64,000 nt of DNA from Trichormus variabilis 0441. Its GTDB lineage: Bacteria; Cyanobacteriota; Cyanobacteriia; Cyanobacteriales; Nostocaceae. The stretch lies in NCBI RefSeq assembly GCF_009856605.1, contig NZ_CP047242.1, forward strand, positions 124,001-188,000. Reading direction: 5' to 3'. This document shows positions 28,880 to 38,001 of this stretch, one piece after another. Every line of letters starts with the position of its first letter. Position 1 is the stretch's first letter. The position numbers and the translations under genes are program-made. The notes under the pieces were generated by a model, which ran no database searches, was not told the origin of the DNA, and worked only from the letters and a program-made list of their open reading frames with translations.

Positions 28880-31800
28880 ATGACTGATCATGATTGGTTA
28901 TCGGGTGATTTTGGATTTGATGGTGATGGTAGCCGCACTATCGAAACCGAAGGAGAATTACTCAGCCTGAAACTACTACGAGAAGCAATTCAGGCACAAA
29001 ATCCAGATGATGCAGTAATGACAGATTTTGCTGAGTATGTGTTACCAAATCTCTTGCGAATAGCGATTGGTGTCACTGCTAAAGGTGGTAAGTATTTTGA
29101 TGCAATTGACCAGCAACGGGAAGCAGCAGGAAAAACTAAAGTTAGACGCGATAACGCTGCTGATCAATCATTGAATACACATTTATTAAATGGGTTATTT
29201 CCTGCTAATTTAATTGAGAGGCGTTTACAGCAACTTGATACAACTGTCCGGCGAGTGGTGAAAGAAAGAGAACGGCGGTTAGTAATTGCTGGTTTTATTT
29301 TACATGACTTTGAAAAATTCCCTGATGTGCCGAATGATTGCCGCAAGTTGCCGTTAGCTGAACATCGTCCTATTATTGATGCAAAAATTCGTCAATTAGG
29401 ATTAGATAAATTTATCAATCCCGAAAATTCAGAGGCTTATCAAGAATATATTGATGATTTATTGTGCATGGCTTATAATGCACAAAGTCGCTGGGATACT
29501 AACTGGAATTTTTCCGAGTTCGGGTTGAATCCAGTATTGCGCGATCGCACTCTGCGACAACTATCAGGTTTAACTTTGCTGGCTGATTCTCTCGCCTCCA
29601 TTGTTAAACACCCCCAAGACGCAGAACACTCCAAACTTAAAGAAGTTCTCCACTTTTTAAGTGATGGACAATTAAAGCTTACCTATCATAGCATTGCTGA
29701 AAATAGAGGTGTTTTAACTAATGTAGTTAACAATGCTTTAATTCAGGCTCATACTAGTCTGAATACAGATGAGCATACATACTATGAGCCTTTGCTATAT
29801 CTGCCAACTGGCGTAATTTACTTAGCCGCGCGTCATGCACCACCGATTTCAACCGAAGACTTACCAGACAGAGTAGTTGATAATATTAAATCACTCTGTG
29901 CAGGACAATTACGCCTGAGACAAACGGGTTTTGGTCGAGATGGTAAAGGCATGAAATATGCTGAATATTACAACTTGTTTTTTGAGTCTCCTGGCTTGAT
30001 GCAGGTAGCTTTAGATGCAACTTTACGCATCTTAAACCCCAACAAAGATTCAGTTGCTAAAAGTCGCAGTGAGAATTTAATTAAGTTTCAGCAACAAGGT
30101 GTTTTATGTGCTGATTATGACTTTAAATTTGATGATGATATCCGTATTGATCAAATAGCAGAGTTTGGTGATTTAGTTAGTCGCAAAATCTGGGATGAAA
30201 CGGTAAATCGGATTGAAGATATTCGCAAGAAGGATAAAAAGCTGCCAGCAGTACCAGCTTTAGATTTAACCCATAAGGTTGCAGAATTTTGGAACTTGAC
30301 AGCCTACTTACCCCAAATACGAGAAATTCAACACATCAATGAAAGCCTGAAAGAAAATAAATTAAAAGGCAATACGGGAGGTGTACCCTATGAATGGTAT
30401 TATCTAGCTGCTAAATATTTAGAACATCATCCTGGGATTGAAAGTGTTCGTGAAACTTGTCAGCAAGTGATTCAATATTTCACAGGTTTAATTTCACCCA
30501 TCATTTCACAGTACAAATTACCTGATGGTTGGGATGATTTAAGGCTGTGGGTGTCACGAGTTGTGATGTTACCCAACACGAACCAAGAAGCATCAGCTAA
30601 AACTCAAGTCGATACATTTTTAGCAGAGTTAAATAACTATAATGCTGCCAAAAAACCAGGACGGGGAAAACAATTAATCTGTTCAATCTCCCATTCTGCC
30701 TATACAGTGACAGAACAGATGGAATCGGCAGTTTTATTTACTCCCCAAGTTTATACAAATAAGCAAATGTTAGGAGGTTCTAACGCCAAGCGCAACATCT
30801 CTAGTATTGCGGGTGTGGAGATGATGCTAAGGCAAATTCTAATGAATCAAACTCAAGCCGTGGGTAAACGATTTGAAGATGGTAAATATCGCTATCTTTA
30901 TTTTTACCCGACTTATTATTTCACACCAGAAACCAACAAGTTTTTACAGAAAGCATACAACGGTATTGCTCAAACTCGTTTTGATACTAGCGTCCGTAAT
31001 CATTTTATCAGCAAAGACTTACAGGCGAATTTAGAGCGAGAAAAGTATCAAAGTGTCGATGCTTTTTTAATTGATGAAAACTTAGAACGGGAAAAAGACC
31101 GGACATTTAAACTGTCTTATCCTGATGACCAACCTTTAACATTTTACTTCATGGCATTACCACCAGGACGAGATAGCACCGATACCGAATCTTGGATAAT
31201 GCCTAGTTGGTTAGCGTTTGCCTTCCCGATGATTTTAGATGTTAAAACTGTGGTGTCTGAGTCACCAATTCCTCCTTTTAATGATGGTGCGGAATTTGAA
31301 GAAAGCGTATTTCTGGATAGTGCGCCTCATGCTTTCCGTGCATTAGTCAGACGCGATCGCTTTCGTCTAGATTACATCCTGGAAGGTTGGGATGACAATG
31401 GCATTCAATACCCCGCACCTCTGAATGTGCTTACCGCCGCCTATGCGATTCACTTGGATGTGAATGCTAGACAAGGCAAATCTGGTTATGATGCCAACTG
31501 GGGTAGATTTACGGAACTAGCAAAGGATTTTGAAACTAGTCCTCTGTACGTTTTTTCTTACCTCAATCGTTGGGTACGTAACCAAGGAATAGAAACAGCA
31601 CGCATCGAGAAAATTAGGCTTTATGCTTATCATTTTTATCCTTGTTTTGACCCTTATGTGCAGTATGATATGGATACAAAAACATTGACTGTGAAATCAG
31701 AATCGAGTCTGAATCATCCGAAGAATTTAACAGAGCTTTATCGCCGTTTTTATCGAGCGAATAAGCGTTATAATCCTAAATCTAATGCTGTTTTAAAACC

Positions 31801-32155
31801 CATTGATATTGCGGCGGAAACTATCCTCAAAGCTGAGTCAAGTGTATTTCACGGTGAAACCTTAGTTGTAGGGGTAGCAGCAGAAGTTTTTAGACTCATG
31901 GATCGCGTTCATGCTTCCACTGCGGAAGGACGTTGGGTAATGAGTAAACGCGAGGAAGAAAGACAAGCTGTTTTGGATTTTGCCAAGTATTTTGTCATCG
32001 AAGTATTTGAGAAAGCATTTGCAGGCGATCGCGCGCGTTTAGCAGGTCGTCAACTCAACTTAATTCGTGATACTTGTGAGTTTCTTTACCGTTTAGAAGA
32101 TGACAAAGAAAATGCAGCTAAAGAGGATAAAAACCCTGAATCTGATGATGATTAA
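28880..32155 (+). CDS. cas10d: Cas10d (Csc3), large subunit with HD nuclease, subtype I-D
   Basis: A 1091-aa large subunit of the I-D effector. The N-terminal HD nuclease is recognisable: HLLNG at about 101-105 and LHDFEKF with H142-D143. In I-D this HD domain supplies DNA cleavage while Cas3' supplies the helicase. The rest has the Csc3 body, for example FTPETNKFLQKAYNGIAQTR and ADDNG/GWDDNG-type loops, and a C-terminal helical bundle (RRFYRANKRYNPKSNAVLKP). I cannot find an intact GGDD cyclase motif, as expected for Cas10d. A GGAG ribosome site lies before ATG 28880. It heads the run cas10d-csc2-csc1. Confidence 0.94.
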   Translation: MTDHDWLSGDFGFDGDGSRTIETEGELLSLKLLREAIQAQNPDDAVMTDFAEYVLPNLLRIAIGVTAKGGKYFDAIDQQREAAGKTKVRRDNAADQSLNTHLLNGLFPANLIERRLQQLDTTVRRVVKERERRLVIAGFILHDFEKFPDVPNDCRKLPLAEHRPIIDAKIRQLGLDKFINPENSEAYQEYIDDLLCMAYNAQSRWDTNWNFSEFGLNPVLRDRTLRQLSGLTLLADSLASIVKHPQDAEHSKLKEVLHFLSDGQLKLTYHSIAENRGVLTNVVNNALIQAHTSLNTDEHTYYEPLLYLPTGVIYLAARHAPPISTEDLPDRVVDNIKSLCAGQLRLRQTGFGRDGKGMKYAEYYNLFFESPGLMQVALDATLRILNPNKDSVAKSRSENLIKFQQQGVLCADYDFKFDDDIRIDQIAEFGDLVSRKIWDETVNRIEDIRKKDKKLPAVPALDLTHKVAEFWNLTAYLPQIREIQHINESLKENKLKGNTGGVPYEWYYLAAKYLEHHPGIESVRETCQQVIQYFTGLISPIISQYKLPDGWDDLRLWVSRVVMLPNTNQEASAKTQVDTFLAELNNYNAAKKPGRGKQLICSISHSAYTVTEQMESAVLFTPQVYTNKQMLGGSNAKRNISSIAGVEMMLRQILMNQTQAVGKRFEDGKYRYLYFYPTYYFTPETNKFLQKAYNGIAQTRFDTSVRNHFISKDLQANLEREKYQSVDAFLIDENLEREKDRTFKLSYPDDQPLTFYFMALPPGRDSTDTESWIMPSWLAFAFPMILDVKTVVSESPIPPFNDGAEFEESVFLDSAPHAFRALVRRDRFRLDYILEGWDDNGIQYPAPLNVLTAAYAIHLDVNARQGKSGYDANWGRFTELAKDFETSPLYVFSYLNRWVRNQGIETARIEKIRLYAYHFYPCFDPYVQYDMDTKTLTVKSESSLNHPKNLTELYRRFYRANKRYNPKSNAVLKPIDIAAETILKAESSVFHGETLVVGVAAEVFRLMDRVHASTAEGRWVMSKREEERQAVLDFAKYFVIEVFEKAFAGDRARLAGRQLNLIRDTCEFLYRLEDDKENAAKEDKNPESDDD

Positions 32156-32200
32156 TTAGCTATCTAACTCAACAATTACTAAATTATTTGGAGATGAATT

Positions 32201-33217
32201 ATGGCATTGCTCAAAACTGTTGATTCCCAACTATTTCAATCTGAAATTCCTTATAAACCAATGGGAAAATATGCCCATTTTCTCACAATTCGCATCACCG
32301 AATCTTACCCTTTATTTCAGACAGATGGCGAATTAAATAAAGCCAGAGTTAGAGCCGGGATTAAAGATAAGACAACAATTAGTCGTTTGTCCATGTTCAA
32401 ACGCAAACAGTCTACCCCAGAACGTTTAGTAGGACGGGAATTATTACGTAAATATGAATTAGTGAAACCAGAAGATTGCGAATATAACGTTAACTTCGCA
32501 ATGGATAATCCTGATTGTATTATTTATGGTTTTGCTATTGGTGATTCTGGTTCAGAAAAATCAAAAGTTGTTGTAGATACAGCATTTTCAATTACTGCTT
32601 TCGATGAATCTCACGAAACATTCACCCTTAACGCCCCCTTTGAAAATGGCACAATGGCTTCTAAGGGAGAAAATGGTTCAAAACCCGGTGAAGTTACTAG
32701 CCGAATTAACCAACAAGACCACATCAGACCACAAGTATTCTTCCCCAGTATTGTCACCCTCAAAGACCCCACAGAAGCTAGTTTCCTCTATGTTTTTAAT
32801 AACATCATAAGGACTCGTCATTATGGCGCGCAAACAACCCGCACAGGTAGGGTAAGAAATGAGTTAATTGGTGTTGTCTTTGCTGATGGCGAAATTACCA
32901 GTAATCTACGCTGGACTCAAGCTATATATGACCAGATGCAGACTAATAATTCTTTAAAATCTCCTGATCCTTTGGATGAAGATGAAGTAACTAATGCTGC
33001 TAAAAATGCCATTGAAACTTTGATGTCTGAAGAATTTATTGTCCATACTGACTTTATAGGTGATGCTTTCGAGCCTCTGTTAAAAGAAGTGAAAAGTCTC
33101 ACGGCGAATGAAGCAGGAATTAAAAGCATCTTGCAAAAGGCTGATGTAGAGGCTAAAGCTTACGCAAGTAAGCATATTAGTAAAAAGAAAACTGCTGCAA
33201 AAGCGGGGAAAGAGTGA
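32201..33217 (+). CDS. csc2: Csc2 (Cas7d), backbone subunit of the I-D Cascade
   Basis: A 338-aa Cas7-family protein that forms the crRNA-binding helical backbone. Recognised by the Csc2 pattern: YKPMGKYAHFLTIRITESYP, ISRLSMFKRKQSTPERLVGR, then TASFLYVFNN-like and RTRHYGAQTTRTGRVRNELI. The last carries the conserved loop found in the Cas7d family. The end is Lys/Ala-rich. A TTTGGAGATG ribosome site precedes ATG 32201. It lies 45 bp after cas10d and its stop overlaps the start of csc1 (TGATG), so translation of the two is coupled. Confidence 0.94.
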   Translation: MALLKTVDSQLFQSEIPYKPMGKYAHFLTIRITESYPLFQTDGELNKARVRAGIKDKTTISRLSMFKRKQSTPERLVGRELLRKYELVKPEDCEYNVNFAMDNPDCIIYGFAIGDSGSEKSKVVVDTAFSITAFDESHETFTLNAPFENGTMASKGENGSKPGEVTSRINQQDHIRPQVFFPSIVTLKDPTEASFLYVFNNIIRTRHYGAQTTRTGRVRNELIGVVFADGEITSNLRWTQAIYDQMQTNNSLKSPDPLDEDEVTNAAKNAIETLMSEEFIVHTDFIGDAFEPLLKEVKSLTANEAGIKSILQKADVEAKAYASKHISKKKTAAKAGKE

Positions 33218-33924
33218 TGGTATTGATTTACCGTTGTCAATTACAATTGCACGATAGCCTTTATTATGCCACGCGAGAAATTGGGCGATTGTATGAAACT
33301 GAGCCAATAATTCATAATTACGCTCTCTGTTACGCACTGGGATTAATTGATAGTGAAATCTACTCTACTACCGTAGCTGAAGAACATTCCTATCGCTATT
33401 TCTGTCCTGAACAAGTACCAAAATATGAGGAGCATTTAACGCCGCTTAATCAACAGGGTATTTACGTGACTCCAGCATTGGCAATTAGTCATTCTGCTAT
33501 TCTCAATACTTGGAAATATGCAAATAATAATTACCATGTGGAGATGGAGAAAACTCAGAAGAATATCCCTAGTTTTGGCAGAGCAAAAGAAATAGCACCG
33601 GAAAGTGAATTTGAGTTTTTTGTTATTTCCCAAAAGCAACTCAAATTACCAAAGTGGATTCGTTTGGGTAAGTGGATGAGTAAGGCTGAGGTGACAGTTA
33701 CAGAGTTACCAAAACCTAAAAATACTGAAGGTGTATTTACTTGTACTCATCCTTTAAATCCTTTGGATGTGATGTTTACTAATCAGGTGATTAGCTACGA
33801 TGTGGTTAATATGCCTCCAGTTAGTTTAATTCAAAATGTGCAAATGCGAGGGCAACATTACTATTTTGATGATGTGAAGAATTTGAAAATTCCGGCTCGG
33901 ATGGAATATCGTTTTCGTGGTTAG
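33217..33924 (+). CDS. csc1: Csc1 (Cas5d), 5'-handle-binding subunit of the I-D Cascade
   Basis: A 235-aa Cas5-like RAMP protein. The N-terminal strand (VLIYRCQLQLHDSLYYATRE) and IHNYALCYALGL are characteristic of Csc1, and the C-terminal ENVQMRGQHYYFDDVKNLKIP-like segment (QMRGQHYYFDDV) closes the fold. It should cap the 5' end of the crRNA. The start is ATG 33217, sharing one base with the csc2 stop; a GTG three bases earlier is possible. It is the last subunit gene before an unusual oxygenase gene. Confidence 0.92.
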   Translation: MVLIYRCQLQLHDSLYYATREIGRLYETEPIIHNYALCYALGLIDSEIYSTTVAEEHSYRYFCPEQVPKYEEHLTPLNQQGIYVTPALAISHSAILNTWKYANNNYHVEMEKTQKNIPSFGRAKEIAPESEFEFFVISQKQLKLPKWIRLGKWMSKAEVTVTELPKPKNTEGVFTCTHPLNPLDVMFTNQVISYDVVNMPPVSLIQNVQMRGQHYYFDDVKNLKIPARMEYRFRG

Positions 33925-33937
33925 TTTGATTTTTAAT

Positions 33938-33972
33938 CACGCAGAGGCGCAGAGGCGCAGAGGCGCAGAGAG
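33938..33972. repeat. GCAGAGGC octamer tandem repeat
   Basis: Four tandem GCAGAGGC units between csc1 and the oxygenase gene; a common short tandem repeat type in Nostoc-like genomes. Related GCGCAGAG/TCTGCGC words occur at 36255-36285 and 40150-40190. Confidence 0.75.
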
Positions 33973-34034
33973 AAAGAGGGGTAAAATTTGAGATACGCTA
34001 ATTTAGCGATCGCCCCTCCCATTCTCCTACACCA

Positions 34035-34646
34035 GTGAAACACTATCAACAACAAGCAAACGCCTTCCCTGGCGACTATCTCAACAACCTGTGGGGAGAA
34101 ATCCACGCTTGTCCTTACTTTGCAGTCAACAACCTTAACCGCGATTTTGTGGGTACAAAAGGCTTTTCTGTGGTGTTTAGGCGATCGCATATCTCCACAG
34201 TAGAACAAAAATTTCCCTACTTCAAACCCTATCTAGACTTGGCTCTCCATGCTAATTGTAACGCTTTTTACCTCAACCCTTTACTCCTGAAAGAAGGTTC
34301 TCGTGTTGATCCCCATATAGATCGTTCCCTGCGTTCCTACTGCAAAACCATAGAACCACCGATGTTTGTCAGCGTTCTCTATGTGCGTGTACCGGAAAAT
34401 ATGGACGGGGGAGAACTGGTACTCAAATCACACAAACGTCAACTAGGGCAAATTAAACCACAAATGAACACCTTACTTTACTTTCAAGGTGATTTAACCC
34501 ACTCTGTTAACGCTGTGAAAACGCCAGGAAATCGTTTGAGTTTGGTTTGTGAACAGTATAGTTTAAGTGAGGAAGAACTCGCAGACATCCCAGAATTTAC
34601 CATTGAATCCAGAGTGGCTCAATCTACCACTAAAAAACGTAAGTAG
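34035..34646 (+). CDS. 2OG-Fe(II) oxygenase (prolyl-4-hydroxylase-like) inside the cas operon
   Basis: A 203-aa protein starting at GTG 34035. It has the double-stranded beta-helix dioxygenase signature. The iron ligands are H and D in VDPHIDRSLR, then DGGELVLKSH, a distal H in DLTHSVNAV and the 2-oxoglutarate-binding R in PGNRLSLVCEQY. The enzyme would use O2, Fe2+ and 2-oxoglutarate to hydroxylate a protein or small molecule. The substrate is unknown. There is no signal peptide, so it is cytosolic. It lies 110 bp after csc1 and 42 bp before cas6, same strand, with tandem repeats on both sides that hint at insertion. No Cas role is established for this family to my knowledge. Confidence 0.88.
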   Translation: MKHYQQQANAFPGDYLNNLWGEIHACPYFAVNNLNRDFVGTKGFSVVFRRSHISTVEQKFPYFKPYLDLALHANCNAFYLNPLLLKEGSRVDPHIDRSLRSYCKTIEPPMFVSVLYVRVPENMDGGELVLKSHKRQLGQIKPQMNTLLYFQGDLTHSVNAVKTPGNRLSLVCEQYSLSEEELADIPEFTIESRVAQSTTKKRK

Positions 34647-34688
34647 GGTTAATTTTAAATTTTGAATTTTGAATTTTGAATTGTTAAT

Positions 34689-35561
34689 ATGCCTCATAGC
34701 TTAGTTTTAAACCTGCTTCCCCAATCTCCCATTCCCCCGCAATATATCACCGGTAGACATTTACACGCCTTATTTCTCACCCTTGTTAGTTCTGTTGATA
34801 GCACATTAGGCGATCGCTTGCACGACTCTACCGCCGATAAAGCCTTCACCCTTTCTCCCTTGCAAATTAAGGGAGAGGAACGGGGTAGATATAAATCGAA
34901 AATCCCTCATGGCCAATCATTGCAATACTTCCATCAGCAAGCCATCCCCGCCGGAACGCCTTGTTGGTGGCGCATCTCCTTACTTGATGACACCTTATTT
35001 AGCCAACTAACGCAACTATGGCTTAATCTTAACCCTAGCCATCCTTGGCATCTCGGCCCGGCTAACTTGTATATTACCAGCATTCAAGGCACACCCCAAT
35101 CCACCCAACCTTGGGCAAATGCTACTACCTATGCTCAATTGTATGAGCAAGCTGGTGAGAGCAATGATGTGCGATCGCTCGTAAATAATCGTACACTAAA
35201 CTTTACCTTCACCACACCCACAGCCTTCCGCCAGGGAAAATTTGACACCACCCTTCCCACCAGAGAATGTGTATTTAACTCTCTCCTTTCCCGATGGAAT
35301 AAATACAGTGGTATAGAATTTTCTGAAATTGCCATTGAATCAATTTTTCCCTCGTTTCTCAATATTCACACAGAAATATTAGCCGATTCTCGTAGTAAAT
35401 TTATTGGTATTCTTGGAGAAATCAACTATCGAATTTTAGGTGATATAGAGCCAATTCAAATTAAGCAAATCAATGCCTTAGCAGACTTTGCTATGTATGC
35501 AGGAATAGGGCGTAAAACTACAATGGGAATGGGTATGATTCGGCGGTTGTATTCTGCATAA
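34689..35561 (+). CDS. cas6: Cas6 crRNA-processing endoribonuclease
   Basis: A 290-aa RAMP endonuclease that cuts the repeat to release crRNAs with an 8-nt 5' tag. The signature G-rich loop is at the C-terminus, GIGRKTTMGMGMIRRL. A conserved N-terminal HLHALFLTLV and the internal TPTAFRQGKFDTTLP element are seen. Predicted substrate is the hairpin AATCCCTATCAGGGATT in the repeats; cleavage 8 nt before the repeat end would give tags ATTGAAAG for most units. The gene is preceded by a TTGAATT repeat (34664-34682) and followed by cas4 after 84 bp. Confidence 0.93.
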   Translation: MPHSLVLNLLPQSPIPPQYITGRHLHALFLTLVSSVDSTLGDRLHDSTADKAFTLSPLQIKGEERGRYKSKIPHGQSLQYFHQQAIPAGTPCWWRISLLDDTLFSQLTQLWLNLNPSHPWHLGPANLYITSIQGTPQSTQPWANATTYAQLYEQAGESNDVRSLVNNRTLNFTFTTPTAFRQGKFDTTLPTRECVFNSLLSRWNKYSGIEFSEIAIESIFPSFLNIHTEILADSRSKFIGILGEINYRILGDIEPIQIKQINALADFAMYAGIGRKTTMGMGMIRRLYSA

Positions 35562-35645
35562 CGGAAAAACAAGGAAGCAATCATGCCTATTAAATATGAA
35601 TATTATACAGACGTTGTGGTGTAACTTCTGCAATAACTAAAAACC

Positions 35646-36236
35646 ATGAACATTGAATACATTCCTATTGCGGCATTAAATCAATATGCCTATTGTTCCC
35701 ATCGCTGTTGGCGGATGTTTTGTGCGGGCGAATTTATTGATAATCAATACACCATCGAAGGTACAACTTTACACGATCGCGTCCATACTACAAGCCAAAA
35801 TCAGCGAGAAGAAACTTGGCAGGTTCGAGCAATTTGGTTGAAGTCAGAGCAGTATAAACTCATTGGTAAATCTGACTTAATTGAAGCAGCCGATGGTCAA
35901 TTTTATCCTGTGGAATATAAGCGGGGACATAAAGGCGAATGGGATAATGATGAGTTACAAGTTTGCGCTCAAGCTTTATGTTTAGAAGAGATGACGGGGC
36001 AAAATATTACGACTGGATATATCTATTATGCCCACTCTCATCAACGACAATTAGTAGAGATCAATCAAGAGTTAAGAGAAAGTGCGATCGCTACAATTCA
36101 AGCAGTCACAAATTTACTCACTACAGGCATAATGCCCATACCAAATTATAGCAAACGCTGTCAAGGATGCAGTCTGAATTTGCAATGTTTACCTAAGGCT
36201 ATTGATAGGGTAAGAACTTATCAAGAAGTTAGTTAA
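35646..36236 (+). CDS. cas4: Cas4 RecB-like exonuclease
   Basis: A 196-aa Fe-S nuclease that trims prespacers and helps select those with a PAM (family knowledge). Cluster cysteines: C17 (and C21) in YCSHRCWRMF, and the C-terminal CQGCSLNLQC. The PDDEXK core has GKSDLIEAADG and VEYKRG (the D and E-x-K residues), and an H in the N-terminal helix. Length is normal for type I Cas4. It lies before cas1 and cas2, the usual adaptation order. Confidence 0.93.
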   Translation: MNIEYIPIAALNQYAYCSHRCWRMFCAGEFIDNQYTIEGTTLHDRVHTTSQNQREETWQVRAIWLKSEQYKLIGKSDLIEAADGQFYPVEYKRGHKGEWDNDELQVCAQALCLEEMTGQNITTGYIYYAHSHQRQLVEINQELRESAIATIQAVTNLLTTGIMPIPNYSKRCQGCSLNLQCLPKAIDRVRTYQEVS

Positions 36237-36258
36237 TTGAGGCGGAATTTTAAACGCA

Positions 36259-36345
36259 GAGGGGCGCTGAGATAGGCGCAGCGAAAAGTTCTGAAGGAGG
36301 GTTTCCCTCCGTAGGAAACTTTTCAAGAGAGAGGGGCGCTGAGAT
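36259..36345. repeat. Hairpin element flanked by 15-bp direct repeats
   Basis: GAGGGGCGCTGAGAT occurs at 36259-36273 and again at 36331-36345. Between them is a two-part hairpin: outer arms GAAAAGTT (36283-36290) and AACTTTTC (36317-36324), inner arms GGAGGG (36296-36301) and CCCTCC (36305-36310). The inner hairpin AGGAGGGTTTCCCTCCG recurs at 62894-62910, so it is a dispersed element. It sits between cas4 and cas1 and might affect read-through. Confidence 0.7.
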
Positions 36346-36409
36346 TTAGGTTCTAGTTAATAATATTTTGTACTGACGAATAATCTTCACATCTATTGTA
36401 GGTGAAATC

Positions 36410-37411
36410 ATGGGAACTGTTTACGTTACACAGGATGATTCATTTATTAGCAAAATTGATGAACGTCTGAATGTTAAATTTGAGAAGAAGGTAATTTTAG
36501 ACGTACCTTTAATTAAAATTGATGGGTTAGTTGTGATGGGAAGGGCTAGTATTTCCCCTGCGGCTATTTTTGAACTCATTGATAAGAAAATTCCCCTCAC
36601 ATTTCTCACCAATAACGGTAAATATCTTGCTAGTTTAGAGCCAGAAATGGGTAAAAATATTTTCGTCCGTGCTGCTCAATGGAAAGCTGCTGGAGAATCA
36701 GACCAAGCAATTCATGTTACCCAAGGTTTTGTTAGAGGTAAACTGAAAAATTACCGCCATAGTTTACTAGAAGCACAGCGCAGATATGAGGTTGATTTAA
36801 ATAGTAATATCAGTCAATTATCTCATGCGATCACCTCCATCGACAAAGCCAATTCAATTAATACAATCAGGGGTTTAGAAGGTGCTGGTAGTGCTGCCTA
36901 TTTTGGCTGCTTTAATCAACTAATCCGAGTTGATAATTTCAGCTTTCATACCCGCAACCGTCGCCCACCTATAGACCCGGTAAATTCACTCTTGAGTTTA
37001 GGATATTCCTTACTACGTCACGATATTCAAGGAGCATTAAATATCGTCGGTTTCGACCCCTATTTAGGATACCTACATACAGAAAGATATGGTAGACCTT
37101 CTCTAGCATTAGATTTAATGGAAGAGTTTCGACCCTTAATAGTCGATGCTGTTGTTCTCACAGCAATTAATCGCCGGATGCTTTCACCAAAAGACTTTGT
37201 TACTGAACCTATAAGTAACGCTGTTTCACTGACTAAAGAAGGTTTACATATTTTCTTGAGATTATATCAAGAAAAGAAACAAACCCAATTCAAACATCCT
37301 GTTATGCAGAAAAAGTATACCTATCAAGAAACTTTTGAAATTCAAGCTAGACTCCTAGCTAAATACCTCATGGGAGAACTAGATAAATACCCCCCTTTGG
37401 TCATGAGATAG
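36410..37411 (+). CDS. cas1: Cas1 integrase
   Basis: A 333-aa metal-dependent integrase that, with Cas2, inserts new spacers at the leader end. Catalytic residues: E157 in RGLEGAGSAAYFG, H223 in YLHTERYGRPSLALDL and E238 in LMEEFRP. The N-terminal beta domain (GTVYVTQDDSFISKIDERLN) is intact. The sequence fits the I-D/I-B-like Cas1 group. It is followed by a dispersed repeat (TTTTGAA heptamers and CTTCCCGCAGGGTA) and cas2 61 bp downstream. Confidence 0.95.
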   Translation: MGTVYVTQDDSFISKIDERLNVKFEKKVILDVPLIKIDGLVVMGRASISPAAIFELIDKKIPLTFLTNNGKYLASLEPEMGKNIFVRAAQWKAAGESDQAIHVTQGFVRGKLKNYRHSLLEAQRRYEVDLNSNISQLSHAITSIDKANSINTIRGLEGAGSAAYFGCFNQLIRVDNFSFHTRNRRPPIDPVNSLLSLGYSLLRHDIQGALNIVGFDPYLGYLHTERYGRPSLALDLMEEFRPLIVDAVVLTAINRRMLSPKDFVTEPISNAVSLTKEGLHIFLRLYQEKKQTQFKHPVMQKKYTYQETFEIQARLLAKYLMGELDKYPPLVMR

Positions 37412-37472
37412 ATAAATTTTGAATTTTGAATTTTGTAGCTTTAGCTTCCCGCAGGGTATTTTGAATTAATTT

Positions 37473-37745
37473 ATGTATTTAGTAATTTCCTACGATGTAC
37501 CAGAAGATAAACGCCGTACTAAAATTCACAAGGTTCTTAAATCTTACGGACAGTGGATGCAGTATTCCGTTTTTGAATGTGACCTGACACCTACTCAGTA
37601 TGCTAAACTGCGATCGCGCCTAGCCAAACTCATCAAACCAGACCAAGACAGCATCCGTTTTTATCACCTCTGTGCTTGCTGTCAAGGAAAAGTTGAGCGC
37701 ATCGGCGGCGAAATGCCAATAGACACTACCGTATTTTTTGCTTAA
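37473..37745 (+). CDS. cas2: Cas2
   Basis: A 90-aa ferredoxin-fold protein, the structural partner of Cas1 in spacer acquisition. Recognised by YLVISYDVPEDKRRTKIHKV with D8 at the first strand end, YGQWMQYSVFECDL, and the SIRFYHLC...C end with VFFA. It is the last cas gene; its stop is 256 bp before the first repeat. Confidence 0.95.
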   Translation: MYLVISYDVPEDKRRTKIHKVLKSYGQWMQYSVFECDLTPTQYAKLRSRLAKLIKPDQDSIRFYHLCACCQGKVERIGGEMPIDTTVFFA

Positions 37746-38001
37746 CTCGTGCGTCAACCTATAGGTGTTGGGCAAACAAACTAAAATTTATCGTCCCAAA
37801 CCCTTACCACTCATGCTTTTGAACCCTCCAACACCACAATTGAGGTTGACGCAAACACCCCAAACCTTCACCATAAATACTTTTGCACCAATTTTCTCCA
37901 ACTCACTCTTGACAACTCAGCTTCCGAAAAGCTACCTTAATCTGAGATTGACGAAACAGAACCTTGAAAACCAAATACAGCAAGCTTTTCAGACCTGGAC
38001 A
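37746..38001 (+). promoter_or_regulatory. CRISPR leader
   Basis: AT-rich 256 bp between cas2 and repeat 1. It contains GCGTCAACCT (37751-37760) and its exact inverse AGGTTGACGC (37843-37852), with a third, degenerate copy AGATTGACGA (37945-37954). These may be integration or protein-binding sites (inference). It should hold the array promoter, but no clean hexamer pair is evident. A 126-codon frame here runs into the repeats and is not a gene. Confidence 0.7.

Noticed and set aside
28880..32155. Reading Cas10d as a cyclic-oligoadenylate synthase linked to the nearby sensors
   Set aside because: No GGDD motif could be found, and Cas10d of I-D is not known to make such signals.
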